Below are positions 12,646 through 26,906 of a stretch of 64,000 nucleotides of DNA, one piece after another (position 1 is the stretch's first letter; every line of letters begins with the position of its first letter). This DNA comes from Albula goreensis. Taxonomy: Eukaryota > Chordata > Actinopteri > Albuliformes > Albulidae. A program made the translations under genes and the position numbers. Under the pieces are notes generated by a model. That model searched no databases. It was not told where the DNA came from and worked only from the letters and a program-made list of their open reading frames with translations. The DNA is taken from positions 9,719,141 through 9,783,140 of the forward strand of contig CM040763.1 in assembly GCA_022829145.1 (NCBI GenBank), given 5' to 3'.

Positions 12646-14902
12646 GATGAGGGTGTTAAAGTGTTGAGGGGGTAAAAGTCTGAATTGCCAGAAGGGTAAG
12701 CATGGATTAAACCCTGTGGATGACCTGTTGAAGAAAAATAACAAAAAACCATTAGTAATATCAACAACAATCCTAAACCAACAAGATTAAGTTGCTACAA
12801 GTGAAGGTATAGCTAAGTATATAAGTGAGGTATAATAAGCAATCAGTCAGAAGAGTTGCCAAACACTCTTTGAAGACAAAAACTGAAGCTTTTAAATTAC
12901 AACTGCACATACTACGCACAAACAAAATGGGCCTTTTGCTTCGAGAAATGTAGTACTGTATCTGCTTGGGTACTGCAGTATTGTATTGAAACTAGACATT
13001 TTTTTCAAACCCAAAATGACATATGTTATCAGTCTTGCCATTAATCTCTCCCACACACTCAGGAGGAAGCAGCCACACATGTGTGTGACTCCTCAGTTTC
13101 ATGTAGGGATGTGCCTTTGCTTTTTTGCACCCTCCTTTTTGAGGTGGCTACTTGCCAGCTTGTTTTGCACGTTTGTAGTAAAAAAAAAAGGGTTTTCGTT
13201 ATCTTCAGTGTTTTCAACCTTCTCAGAGTCTAATGATACAGAATACAGAGTAAACAAGGACACACTTTTTGCATTACAAGTAAGTTAGATGAACTCTCCT
13301 TGTTCACCTTTTCTTACAAAATAATTCAAGCTTTCAGTTCCTCCCAAACTGAAAACTTCAGGAATACAGGAAGCAATACTCACTCTTAAGATGGTCTGGT
13401 TAATGAGAATTGAAAAAAAATATCACACTCAGTTTCAGACTTTATATCACGCAGACAGTCATGCTCATATCTGGTTGTGCACTGTGGTACTGTAGAGTAT
13501 TTGCGCGGCTTAGGCTATTGTTTGTCACTGTTGCCTCCCTTGGCTTGTGAAGGAGCTGAGCATCTCTATCATGTGTAGTACTGCAGGGCCGTGCGGTAGA
13601 GATTCAGCACGGTAATTACCAATCACTGCAGAGTGCCTCGCTGTACAATAACCCAATCTCAGCATTAAGACAAACCGCAGATGGGCAAAACTATTCAGCA
13701 ACACTGATAGAAGATCGTTCCTGCTCTCAGCGATGGCTCAGTAAGGCAATTTTAAATCACACCTTAATAATTTTCTGGTGGAAAAAATATGGAATACGTT
13801 TAGAATAATTGAGAAATGAAAAGAAAAATCCTGTGTACCATTAATAAAATGTGCTAAATGTTATGGCAAGCTTTTCCTGGAGTTAATTGACCTGTATAAA
13901 AAGCAAAGCCCAAAGCAGCAAACTGTGTTGTTATCTTCAGAGTGTGAAAGCTGAGCTGAGATCAACTGCGATCAAAAGAATGAATGTGTTATTTATTCTG
14001 TAATTAATCGCATGGGTTTCACATTGTTGTTGTAATGCCTGGTTTGAATAATAGTCCCTCACTAGATCAGATACGTGAAATTTTAGTTGAAAAGAAAGAT
14101 CTTATAAATTGGTATGGAAATCATTAACACAAACATGTCAAAATTACTGCAGGAGGACAAATATATGGTAAATATTGAGGTGGTTTGGTCTGCACAAAAA
14201 TATTTCTGGTTTAATCATTTACAGAAATGTGTGATTCCATAATAACACCACCAATCTGAAGAATCCAAGATATTGATTTCAGATCTTCCAAAAGGAAATC
14301 TCAGCGAAAAACATTAAAGGTTGAAGTTTAAAGCTTCAGAATCTCATAAATTGCAATACAGTCTGGCAGTTTGTTTTTTAAGCTTGGGAATCTTAGATGC
14401 CACATGGCATCTGTGGAAATTGTGCCTCCTTATAATTTTCTGCTTTAGTGCTTCTGTGAGGGTTTCTTTTTTAATTAACTACCTCATAATGCTGTGTGTA
14501 GCCTTCTTTTTTGAATACAGACCTGTGGTCTATAATATTGGACAGATGTTTTGATAACTTAAGATTAAAATTATTTTGTTTATGTGGGTGTCTGCATTAG
14601 GCACCAAGAGATAGTGGGCAACACAGGCTACAATGGGAAGCCCAAAGATTGCTGTGATTACCTGCTTTCATAAGCTTCCAGTGCACCCAACAAGCTAAAT
14701 ACCAGGTACCATCACAGAAAATTCTCTCTATTCAAAACCTCATACTGAAAAATCTAAGATAATCAAAATGGATTCCATACTGATCACTGTGTCCGTGTTT
14801 AGATGTTTAAAAGATGAAGGGAATGACAGATCGGTCTATAATTATGCAGAAAGCTTTTTAAAGAGGTGATTCTCCGATGTAAAAGAAAAGGTGTGTAATT
14901 CT
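12646..14902. other. intergenic, no gene seen
   Basis: AT-rich sequence without a supported exon. The first ~150 bp may belong to the preceding interspersed repeat. Confidence 0.5.
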
Positions 14903-14950
14903 GAGAGAGCGAGAGAGAGAGCGAGAGAGAGAGAGAGAGAGAGAGAGAAA
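14903..14950 (+). repeat. (GA)n microsatellite
   Basis: About 48 bp of GA dinucleotides with two GAGC interruptions near the 5' end, then a pure run. Confidence 0.9.
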
Positions 14951-17900
14951 GCTCTCACTTAAACATATCTTTCATTAAAAAGCCAGGTAGAATCGCCATA
15001 CTGGCACTCTCTAGAGTGAGAACAATTCCAAGCATTTCAGTTCATTTTCTTTTTGATAGAAAGGGCAGGAGCTGCTTTAACGTGATTGGTCAAACACAAA
15101 AGATTGGAGTGATTGTATTGCTGCTGAGGGGACAGAGTGTACATGGTGCCTTTATGGCTTTAAGGGGTGTTAAAAGTGAGAAACGATCTGAAAAATTGCT
15201 TCTTTGAAAAGTGAAATCCTAAGAAGCGTATGTTTTCTTTAATGGTGCGCTTTGCATTTGAATAATTATGAACCTTTGTGAGAGCATATTTCTTCCCTGT
15301 GAGAGACAATGCTCTATCTTTTCTGGAACTGATGCATTTTCAGCCCTGGATTTCTGTAATCAAGCAAAAGTTTTGACCTGTAGAGGGCGCTGCTTCCTAA
15401 AGCTTTCAATTTCTGCTGCCATAGGAAGAAAAAAAAGCAAGACAACAAAAAAATCCCGACTGCTTTAGTGTTTATGGTGATGGTCATTCTTAGAGGCTTG
15501 AAACCAAATAGTTTATTTAGAGAGGAAAAATTTGTTTTGCATGACTTCTTCAGAGGATTGCTTCCGAGTAAAAATATGTGATTGAACTGAATCTACAAGC
15601 TGACAGTGTAACCAGCCTCTAGTTGCGAATGACAGAAAACGGCTGAACTTGGCACTCTTAGAATGTGACAGATGCCAATGTTGAAGAATCATTTAGTTCT
15701 GCCACTCTGAAAGTCTAAGAAAGGGAGATGTAAGAGGATTTGTTTGGCTGATTCTTGGCTGCTACATTTAACCCTTCTGTTCAGTTGCACTGTGCTGCCC
15801 CTTTGTAGGCTGCATGACAAAAGCCTTTCAGAGTTCCCCAATGTTTCTCCTCCTATTATTAGCTGTTATTAGCTACACATACTATCGTATATGCAAGATT
15901 TTGTTGGACCATAAAATTAGTGTTGCACTACATATATCTGTGTTTATTTCTCCATAACTATAGATTCATGAGGATGAAGTGTAAATCACTTGATCAAATT
16001 CAGGTCTCAAGACCTATTTGTGCAGTGCAACCATGTGCATAACTGATGCTGGGTGGATTTTGATTTCCCATAGTAAAATATATGTTTTTATCGGTAATGT
16101 CAGGATTAGATGTGATTACTGATAGAGGCAAATGTTTCTTGGAAAAGGTCAGATGATTTCATTATGATTTTGTTTCCTACTGTATCATAGATACTGCACC
16201 AATATGATCAGTTAATTTTCTGTATTTTAAAGAAAGAAAGCTATCTATATGGGTTATCAGCTCCATTACTAGATGAAATCATATTCATTTTTTAGCAATT
16301 AACAACCTGCGTGTGTGTGTTAACACATGCGTTCTGCCTACATTCCGTCACATCAATTTCCTCCTGAAAGACCACAAACAAGAAAGTTTTTCCCAACAAA
16401 TCATGCAGTCAAGCCATTGCTTCTTTTCAACAAAGTCCACCAATTAAGTTCAGACTTCAGAGTGGAGGAGCATAATTCATGTAGCTCGAGCAGACTCACT
16501 GTGGGCACCTGGCTGACCAGGGGAGGTTGCTGGTGCATGAAGAGACATGGATGTCTCACAAACTGAAACACCTGCCTTCCCAGGTGATGCTATGGCCAAT
16601 TATGTAACACCAACTGTTGCACTACAGGTAGTTGCACTACAGGCCTATAACTTCTTACTTTATGGCAAGCAAAAGGATCGGAGAGAAAAGGGTAAAAGAG
16701 GTATAATGCACTTGTGCCTTGCAAGAACAAATCAAATAAACACATATAATTTTCAAGATAAGCAATAAGTGAATGGCTCAATGAAGTAAAAGAAAATAGG
16801 ACTGAAACAGCAACATGTTTATTTGTTCAACACAATGTCTAATTTTTCAACAATTTCATTTTAAATAGCAATTTAACAGTCACAGTAACTCTTAGTATGA
16901 GCTGGTCAACAATATTGCTTTTGTATTGGTGACATGCTGATTGTCAGGCCAACCAATTGCCAGCACCTATGAAAAAATACATAAAACATAGAATGAGTGT
17001 GATTGTGATGTAAGAGGAGCTGTCTGTTGCAATGTGGGAGCAGATATGCAGTACAGTAAAGATCATGCTGATAAGCAAAATATGTGATTGCTCAGATTTA
17101 GCAATGATATGTGGTTTTGACACAGACTTAGGTCTCTAATGTCTTACCGATCTTGTCACAAATATTGATTTAATTCTGGGTTTACTTATCTCCAGCTGTA
17201 GAGGTAGTTTTGTGGCCATTTAATGTGCACATTCTGCAAGTCATTTGGTCTTGAAGCATCTCTTAAATTGCTACTGTAATTTTAAACATCTGTCGTGTTT
17301 ATAAACTGCATATTGAGAGTGCACACACACACACACACCTCGCTTTTTCCAAAATACCTTCATTTTTATGTGTGCCAAAGCTAGGCTGGATGTTGCATGC
17401 ATCTATCTGACTTACTTGCCAAGAGGCAACCTGCCTGTTTTATCCTTGCATGAACCCAGTGCTGCATCCGTAGTCTGATCTGGGCTACCATGTGTGCCAT
17501 GACAAGGCACAGATTGTGCACTTACTAAGCTGTGTGTAGGAGTCTTTGGTGAGTTAGATAGGATTTTTCACAGTATTTCAGTGATGTCAACATCACACCA
17601 ATTTTGATAACAGTAAATGGAGGACAAACACAAAATATGAGTTTCCAGATGTTATGATTTGGTTGTGGTTTTGGCCAATAACTTTCAATAAATAGCCTTG
17701 CATAACATTCACTTCATTACTTTTTGCAAATTTAGGTGCCAGTACTGCTACCAGATGGATTAATGCTTATTTTTTGAGCATCCAATGCTTTTTTGTGTGT
17801 GTAAATCATCATTTATTTATAAGAATGACGTGGTCTTTTGAGCCCATTGCATTATCTTTGTGGATTGAACTCAAGTGAAAGCCGCACGATGCTCGTCATA

Positions 17901-19236
17901 CTCTGACTACCTCCTGGTCCCGAGCTGCTGTATTTAGTAAGTCTGGACTTTGTGGATCCCACAGATTGTCTGTCTTGGCCAGTCAAGTAACTGTTCAACC
18001 CAGACTTCAAGCACCTGTGCATTTGACGTCTTTCTACCAAAACCCCTCACAATGGAACCGCTCTGTACATCTAATGCTGTCGTTTCAGAAACAAAAGTGG
18101 TATAGCACTGTCCTTTTAACCCGCTCACTACCAACCCAAAAACCATGAAATTATGCATCTCCACCTGCTCTGTTTAAGAGAACAATGATGTGCCAAATAT
18201 TCTGTTCTGTCACCACTTAAATGTCAAGCACTTGCATATTTCCACCATCTAATCATCTGTTCCTGCTCCACAGTCCAGCTATTCAGTATTGATGTTTTTT
18301 TTTCTCTGTCTCTCTCCACAGCAGTCACCGATAGACTCACAGCTTTTTACCACTTAAGATTGATGGGAGCTAGACAAATAAATAGCCTAGAGTTTAGAGT
18401 AAAAGCTTGCCTGGGTTGGCCACTTCTTTAAAGAGCTACCTTGTTGGTTTTGTAAATATAGACCTTTCAGAAACCAGAGGACTTCTGAAAGTAATTGCAA
18501 GCAGTTGGGATTGCTACCTGGAGCTTCAGGATGTAAGATCTTTATTCTATGTTAGTGAAACAGCCTCCTTGAAAAAATGTGTATGCAATTGTCAAGAGTA
18601 CATTAACTGACTAAACTTACCCTTAATACATGAAAGAAAGGGCTTCATATTTTGTTCTTCACAAATTAAAAAGAAACTTGATATATTCCGAACAGGAGAT
18701 TTTGATCTTGTCATAGTTTCTACTGAATTTTATGCAGTGTTTTAACTTGGTTGTAAGTCCCTGAACTGGAAATGGTCTTCAGTAAGAGAATAACTGTGCT
18801 TGAATGACTATATTACACGACAACAAACTGTAATATTATATTTTTATCACACATCATCTTTGTTTTAGAAATCACTTCAATCTCATGTCAACAAAATTTG
18901 TTTACATTTGAAGACATTAACCATAATTACACATTTAAACACACAATTGGCATCATTTTATTCACAAGATAATGTCCCAGATCCATGATATATCCCAGAT
19001 AATAATATTTAAGTCTCAGGTTTGAGAGTATGCTGTTACAGATGGAACATGTTTTTTTATTAAATTTGCCATATATGCGATGCACACTTTTACCATGTTT
19101 GTTTGCAGCTCAGATGCTGACTCATTTATTTCCAGCTTAATGTATTTTTCTCAATATGAAAATAACAGTTAGGCTCGAAATATTCATCATAGTCATCACT
19201 ATTACAGTTTCCTTGAAGTTTTTAATTAGTTGGTCA
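14951..19236. other. intergenic, no gene seen; small repeats
   Basis: Contains a tandem duplication of GTTGCACTACAGG at 16,616-16,628 and 16,631-16,643 (15-bp period) and a short CA array at 17,321-17,338. A splice-acceptor-like pyrimidine tract ends in CAG at 18,319-18,321 but no coding frame follows. Confidence 0.5.
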
Positions 19237-19261
19237 TGGTTCATTCAATCCGGGCACTACA

Positions 19262-19299
<38 letters not shown>

Positions 19300-19318
19300 A
19301 CACACACACATACACACA
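19237..19318 (+). repeat. CA microsatellite preceded by a 27-bp conserved motif (copy 1)
   Basis: A 27-bp motif (19,237-19,263, core TTCATTCAATCCGGGCACTA) abuts a CA array with two TACA interruptions (19,264-19,318). The identical motif abuts a second CA array about 1.07 kb downstream, so the arrays were probably carried by copies of one interspersed element. Confidence 0.85.
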
Positions 19319-20309
19319 ATAGCTTATAAAGTTATGAGCTGATAGAAGTGTATTATATAAAATGTTTTAAAATAGGATGTTTAGTACTTTTTGTGTAATA
19401 AACCACTCCAGCATTGATGAATAATTTACTGAACCAGTCTCGTGCCTGGCAAGGTCAGAGTATAATTGCCCTTGCGATGGAATGAGAGAGGTATAGAAAT
19501 ACGACGATTTAGACATATACCTAGTGTGTAAGTCTTCCATTTTGGCTTAACTGAGACGTTGGTTCTGAGTTGTTGCTTCATGTCCCCATGGTAACAAGGT
19601 CAGATTAGAGTGCTCCTCCTTGGAGACTCTTGTTTTGGAGCAGGCCACTGATTGGGTTATTGATGAGCCCTTCCTCCAATGGGGAAGGTAGATTGCTCAC
19701 AGGCAGCTATTACCCTCTCCCTCCCACACTCCACTTACACAAAAGATACTTCAAGATAAATATTTTTTCAATAGGAAAAGCAGAATTTATGAAGTGACAA
19801 CCGCTTATCACTTCATTCATGAGGTTGATTAGTATTGTTCATTTTTATTTGTGTTATTTTCTTCCAGAGTAAGCTTCGTTATGATTGTTTTTTTTTTGTA
19901 TTTGCCAAACTTCTCACTGAGTTATTTTATGCTTTTGTAACATCTTCAGTCAGAAATTGAGATACATTGCACCTTATGCTTTTAATGTGGAGGTAGCATC
20001 CCAGTAAAGGAGGCCCTGGGCAGCATTAAAATGTCCTATTTCTCCTTTGAGGACATTTTATGGCAGGTGGTAGCTATGACAACCATGGAATGTCCACAGG
20101 TAACCTGCCCCTCTGAGCTGCAGAGACAGAATTTCAATGGTTAACATCTTCAATAATATGGCCAAGTCATTACCCACTAGAAAGTAGTTTTGTCTGCTGT
20201 TTACAAGTGGAAAACATTCAGCTATCATAATAAAGCATGCATTTTCATCATGTATTATGTTATTAATTAATTATATTTTTTTCAGGAATGACCTTTTTTT
20301 TATTTTTAC
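19319..20309. other. intergenic between two motif-linked CA arrays
   Basis: About 1 kb of AT-rich sequence with no gene and no further copy of the motif. Confidence 0.5.
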
Positions 20310-20390
20310 TGGTTCATTCAATCCGGGCACTACAACGCACACACATGCACACGCTCACACACACACGCACACACACTCACACATACACAC
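20310..20390 (+). repeat. CA microsatellite preceded by the same 27-bp motif (copy 2)
   Basis: The motif at 20,310-20,336 is identical over 27 bp to that at 19,237-19,263 and is followed by a more interrupted CA array (20,337-20,390, with ATGC, GCTC and ACTC breaks). T-rich sequence precedes both copies. Confidence 0.85.
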
Positions 20391-22619
20391 TTTTCCATAT
20401 ATTGTTTTGGATTTTAGGTAATGGTATCCAGGTATTTTCATAATGATTCTCAAACTCTTTATTCTGAAGAGTGTTAAAAGCTGTTGATGAGGGTCACCTT
20501 GTATTTTTGTTCTCCTTCACATGAATGAGCTACACTTAAAAATTAAGTGCTTCTTGTCAAGTGTGGCTTGAGAAATGCACTCAGAATCACTTGTATTCTT
20601 AATTGTAGGACTCCTGAAATGTCATGGTAGTGACACATGAATTCGTAGGTTTTTATCAATTGATGCTCAAGATTCTGCCAATACATGGTCCTTGGATGAT
20701 GGGTGGTTTGATGGTCTTTTCAGATTATAACATTGTCTTCCAGGGCCAGGAAGAGCCATTCCACTGCTGAGCATATTGAATTATTGATATGGCTTTATTC
20801 ACACATCCATTATACATGGATCTCTGCTCCCTGTAACCTTAGAGCATGTTATGTTTGGGTTGTTCTTTTAGGCAAAACTATCAACAAAAATATGGTTATT
20901 ATTCCTTTTTAATGATGATAATTTGACAAAGATGAGATGAACTTTTTTCTGAGCTAGGCAAAACAGCTTCTAGCTATCAATTCATGGTAGCTTGTGGACA
21001 TTGAAACTGTTGGATTTCTAGTGTTGATGCGTTAAACGTGTGAAATGTAGGCATGTTGTTTTCCTCTGAATTTCAAGTGCATCTGTTAGTGTGTTAATCA
21101 TGACAATGGGCCTCTGATCGTGATCTTTCTCATCAGTGTGCCGTGCTGAATTGAGTATGATCATGAACAAGACCCCAGCAGATGGGAAGAGCTGTGCAGT
21201 GTATGTGGTATTGTTTCTGTGTAACGAATGTGCAAAAACTCATCATCCAGGCAGGTGAGAAACTGCTGCTGTCAGCTCAGAGCTCAGGCGAATTCGCTCG
21301 GCTTCTGAAGCCCCAGTCCACTTCTTGCTGTGACGTCGCTGTTGTTTTATTTGAACCCGTAAACTTAATTGCTTTAGCTAATGATTCTTGAGGCGTTGTT
21401 AAGGGAAATATCTCTCGACAGGTTGCAGACAATGCAAAAAAAAAAAAAAAAAAACAGGCACGGGGCATCTAATTACTTTCAGTGTGCTTGTGGTGGTGTA
21501 GGAGCCTGTGTTTACTTTGAGCAGATTAAACGAAGGGGAATCGCAGCATAATAAATGAGACCTACAGAGACGGGTACCCCAGAGCTGAAGCAAGTCCTCC
21601 TCCATCAGCCCCCCCCTCGAATATTGAAATAAAACTGATTTTTTTTTTTTTACATTCCTGCTTTTTGTACCAAGGTAACATATTCAGAGTTTCAGGCCTC
21701 TCCCCCACTCACTCTTCATTTTTTCCCTCTACTTTCCAGATCCCCTGCTGCTGGTATTGAGATGTGGTCTTTGTTGGATTACCCAGGCTGCATATTGAGA
21801 TGAGATCGAAGTTTCGCTCTCTGATCATGAGGGGGGGTTGCTACCCCTCTCCTCCCTGCACAGTGGGGGCTGTAAGCTCCATCTCTGGGCTGTCACTTCA
21901 TTAAGAAGGCTCTTGCCTCATCTTGCATTTTTTCCCCCTCATGTTTGTGTCTTTTTCACCTAAGCCTCGCACTTTTCATTTCAGCACTCAGAAAACTCAT
22001 TATACTGTAAATGCCCTCCAACTTTTTCGCAAAAAGTGAAAAAAAAAAACCAAAAGCTACATTTGTTAAAATGTGTAATTTGTGATGGCTGTTTGGACCA
22101 CTGAAACAAAGAAAACTGAGTTGTGTTTGGACTCCACTCTCTTCTTTCCTTTTCCTGGAGCAGGTTTACCAATACAGTAAAATAAATGAAAGTAATTAGT
22201 GTTCATTAGGTTTAACACCATGATGAGTGTCATAAACATTTAATGTCTAGGGAACGCAGCTTCAGTTACTACAAGTATTCAATAAAGTAAAAATAAATAC
22301 TGCTAAGATTAACTCACCCATTCTTTTTTTAATTGTACCTTTTACTCTGACTTCCTCTTGAATGCATGTCCTTCAGACTCAGGGAACTTAATATTGGTTA
22401 AGCCCATCTTCTGCTGTGAGGAGGTTCTATTCCCATCAGCCAGTGAACAGTGGAGAGAGATTAACGTACTATAGGGGGCACTGTGGTCTTATTCCATTCA
22501 GAACACCCACTGCTTACCTCTGATACCCCCTGCTCTTCTATGGCAGGATGCATTCAATCCACTTTAAAAGGGGAAGAAAAAAAATGTAAAAATCTCTCCA
22601 ACGACTTGTTTGGAACTGA
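20391..22619. other. intergenic, no gene seen; poly-A tract
   Basis: A 19-nt A-run at 21,436-21,454 could be a retroposon tail, but the sequence before it is not recognisable as a processed gene copy. T-runs occur around 21.64 kb. No exon is supported. Confidence 0.5.
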
Positions 22620-23180
22620 AGTGAAATGAGTTATGCTGCTCTCAACCGAGTAGCGAAAGAAAACGGCCCGCAGAGCAGCCTTTCTCATGCAGCAGACGGC
22701 TAATCGTGCGCACCTCTTTATTTATTAATTCCGAAAATCAGTCTGAGTCACTGAAATTAACATCTATTTCCAGTGATGCTAATGGGAAAAATCTGCCGTT
22801 TTTGCCAGACGACGTGCTATTTTTTTTTTTTTTAAATCTCTGAATTGAGAGCGATTAAGCCGCGTTTGTTTTTTTGCATTATTACGTACCCTTCGCTCTC
22901 AGAGCCTTGGTTAAAATGATCTGTTCCCTGTCTCATGGTTTCGTTTCATTTGAAGTCGAAGGGATTGATTATCACAACCTGTCACAATCATTTAGTGAAT
23001 CATTATCATTGAAAAGGCTGTGAAATAATTAGCGTGGTAGAATGATGGATCTTTCCAAGCTCCTAAACTCTCATTTGAGCTGAGAGTTCCATCTGTAGTG
23101 GGAGCCAGTTTTTGTCGGGGTGATCTGGGCTTTTGCGTTCATTTGGTGAAATAAATTAGGTGAAACTGCAGCTGTGTGTG
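22620..23180. other. possible conserved non-coding block
   Basis: Repeat-poor sequence with dense homeodomain-type cores (TTATTAATTC, GATTGATTATCAC, AATAATTAGC) and retained CpGs. This texture is common in conserved enhancers around developmental neural genes. It is a judgement by eye only. Confidence 0.25.
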
Positions 23181-26100
23181 CAGGAATGAGTATGTATGTG
23201 AAATACTGATTGCATTCTGATGTCTTTTAATTATGCCCTGGTCGCTTCTAATTTAGTTTTTTTTTTTTTGTCTGGTACCCTTTCATTCCACCCCACTCCT
23301 AATTCTATACAACACCTCCTATTGTATGCCCATTAGTTAATCTGGTGCCTTTGTTTGTCTTAATCCCTTCCCATTGAAATGCCAAGAGTTGTCCTCTCCT
23401 GTTTACTGGCCTAACAGCTCTTGCCATTGTTTCAGTCTGCATGCCACAACACAGCACCCAAAACCCTACCCCCACCTCCCACAACACCAAGGGAGGAATG
23501 GGACAAATGACAGCTTTACCCGCAGAACCCCAACCATTTTTTCCCCTCTCATTTTCCCTCAACCTTTTGATGGTTTGCCGGGCGGTTCATGGTCTCTATC
23601 TGATTTAGGGTGTTTTATCGTGCTTTTCTCTGTGCCCGAGATCTCCTGCTGTGAACGTGACGTTTGCACCCCAGTGGAGTGAGAGGGAGAGTTTGGCGTT
23701 CTGTTATCTTTGAATAAATAATGTAAATCCGTTGAAAGTCCCAAGTGGCCCATTATGAGAGTTTCCATTTAGACGGCATCATAACCCTGCCATTCTCGTC
23801 TCCGGGGCTGCCAGGGTAGGGCCCTTTCTCCTTGGCTTCTGCACAGAGGGGTTCATCTTCACAATTAGGTTATGCCATTGAGGCCACGATGCTGTCCTGC
23901 AGTGTTCAGAAAAATAGAATAACCGTTCTCCGCGGTGAACTTTTCAGGCTTTTTAGCACAGCCTTAATTACATTTATTGGCAGAGAGAGCATAAACCTTG
24001 GAACTTGTGTCCAACAAAAGAAAAAAAGGATAGAAAGAACTTGCAGGTTGCTCAAGCCGAACTCAAGCAGTTTCTTTTTGAAGTGATTTGCAGCAAATCA
24101 CAATAAATGCTTCCTGGTAGTTGGATTTATTATGCCCATAGACTTTGTGAATCCGTTTCTTTATTGTCTGTCGGCCCTTTGCTACACTTAAGGTCCAATG
24201 AGCCTAGTTCTCGAAATAAACTTTTAAGCCCTCCCGAGATTCATGAGCAGTTGAAGATATTCAAAGATTGATGAAAAATGTATGTGTTCACAAGGCAAGG
24301 GTCCTGCTTTCAGATCCCCTGTGCTACTGGCTTGTCATTGATGGTCGTGCTGGGATGGGCTGTGTCCGTCACTGACATGTCTCAGTAGAGGCAGGCTGGA
24401 AAGCTGCAGGGTTTCACCAAAGCTCTCCTCCTGTCAGGCGGGATGCGGCCCGCTGAGATCTGGGAAACATGACAGAGCACAGTCGGCCTACGTCGCAGCG
24501 GTGCCAACCGATTGTCTATTCATCCACTTACCGTTTACCACATAGAGACACCTGTGTAAGTGTAGAAATATGGACTGAACAATTTTGGGGGATTTTCAGA
24601 CAGAATTTTGCCTCAGTCTTGCTTGTGTACTCTGAATCCTCGTTCTTCTGTCACTAGTAAGGTACTCCTGACAGAGTGTGTAGAAAGATAGCAAGAAATT
24701 GTTCTAATGTTGTCATAAAAGACACAACTTCTGCCAGGTAACCTCAAAAGGGGAGTAGCAGTCAACCAATGAGCAGGCAGGTTCTGATCACCCATCTTAG
24801 CTTAAACTTATTTAAATGACTGTTAATGAATGAATGACAATAAAGATTACACAAAGCTGAATATTTCTGGTGAATTCTTATTGCTAGCTAGCCATTGCTG
24901 TTTGCTAATTTTGCCATCTGGCTGGGGAGCTAATCGTGTGCTTCTCAAAACATTTGTACAACTACCAGTTTTAATCTGCAGTTGTGAGGGTTAACACTCT
25001 GTGTGCATTTTTAGGAATTCTGCGGCATTAGCAGATTAGAGCATTGAACCCCTCATGAACCATCATCTGGAAAAGCTATTTCAGCATCCACATCAGGTCT
25101 TACAGGTGCAGCTTTGTTCTGCGGAGGCGCAGAGCCGACTGATTTTCTTCTGTCATGTTTTACACCACAGGTTTGGCAATTGTGTCAGGTATCTTTGTGG
25201 ATCATCACCCCTACCTTAAAAAAACATGCACACCACCTATCAACGTCCTGCTGTACAGCTTTTCACATACTTCATATTAATACAATTTTGTCACAATTTT
25301 CTTTGCTTGCAGACTACAGCAAAGACAATAAAAATACTTGAAAAACTTGTTAAGACAGTGAAATAAGCTTGGTTAATAAACTAGTGACAATGGCCATGAA
25401 GCATTACTTTAGATTATTTTTTCTGGAAATGTTTTATGAAAAAGTCAACATTATAATGGGAAACAGGTAGGATTTACATTAGCTACTCTAAAAAATTAAT
25501 ATTAAACTGCAGTATTGCCTACCAGCAAATTCAATTTCTTTCTCCTGAGCTGGGTGCTGAGGCAGGCTGGCTTGTTTACATTTTCAGAGGGATACTTCAA
25601 CCTGCCTCTGTGCAATTACTGAGTTTTCCACTGATCCGCCTTAGCTGCTTGTTTACCCTTGCAATGTCACCCAAAACGGTGGGCTGCATTTTAACTGATT
25701 GAGTCTGGCCGACACTGCTGCCCATCTCACAACTTCAGTTTAACTGTTTTGGTACAACACTAGTCTATAAGAGTGTGAAAAACAATGCAGCAAATTTTGG
25801 CTCAATATGAAAAACAATCAAATGAGATATAAATACAGTATTCCGATGTGTATTGTTTTTGATTCTGGCATTTTAATTTATGTTTGTTTTCTTTGTCAAT
25901 GTGGAGGGATACAACAAGTTTTGCTGATATGTATGTCTGGCTAATGTGTGTATCTGGTAAGTTATTGAGGTCATTGTTTATTTTCTGATGTGAACTATCA
26001 ATAGCATGAGAACTAGACAATGCTCCCAAGCTTGGATAAAGCATTGTTAAAACTGTTTTCTGGCTGCAGTGTTTCCCAAAACCATGCTGTTTCCACTTGA

Positions 26101-26826
26101 CTCAAAGGGGCTCTGGGTGAACACACTATCGTGCCTCAGATCAGCCGGCACTCTGCCTGCCCAGATCCATTTGCTGTGGAAATGAGTCTGGCTTGCCTCA
26201 GGTGGAGCTGATCCACAGCTAAGGTGAGTCAGTGGAGGTGTGGTTGTTGCTATTACTACTGTCCCAAATCTATGACCTGGTGCTGCAAAGGGAAGTGAGT
26301 AGAATTATGCATCTACCTAGCAAAACTGAACTATAAAAAAACACAATAAAATTTGTAGTGTGTGGATATAACTTTGTTGTGGATGTTTTCCTGTGGCTAC
26401 GGGTTTTGTGGTTTCCTTTCAAGCCGTGGCCAAATAAACCAAAAACCAGCATGCACCCCCACTCTCCAGGAGTGGAGTTGTGCACCCCTCATGCAAAATC
26501 CAGTTTTACACAGGTCTGAGAGGAGGTCCTTCACAGCAGTACACTGCAAGGTACTGTACCAGACATTGCTAGACATAGCAGGTAGTTTATCTTGTGAGAA
26601 CTGTGCAGTTTCCTTCTATGAAGTGCTGCACTGAAAATTCATCCATATCAGTTCCAGCACAAAACCCAAGAGAATATTTCTGCCTGACAAAAAATGTTGT
26701 GTAGTGAAAAGACCACAGAGAAAGAAACTATAACAGCTATTCATATAAGGGGTAGATCTAAAATTTTGTAGAAAAAGTTAGTGTAAAATAGGCCAGAATT
26801 ATTTGTTTGTAGCCTTTTTCTTCTGT

Positions 26827-26828
<2 letters not shown>
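23181..26828. other. intergenic, no gene seen
   Basis: Mixed composition. Short open frames at 23.3-24.1 kb and 26.3-26.6 kb lack domains, conserved splice context or start context. Confidence 0.5.

Positions 26829-26905
<77 letters not shown>
26829..26905 (+). repeat. (GT)n microsatellite
   Basis: About 77 bp of GT dinucleotides with a single TT break near 26,860. The His-Thr and Val-Cys open frames it creates on the two strands are artefacts of the repeat. Confidence 0.95.

Positions 26906-26906
<1 letters not shown>

Noticed and set aside
18290-18322. Strong splice-acceptor-like pyrimidine tract ending in CAG
   Set aside because: No in-frame coding sequence or matching donor follows.
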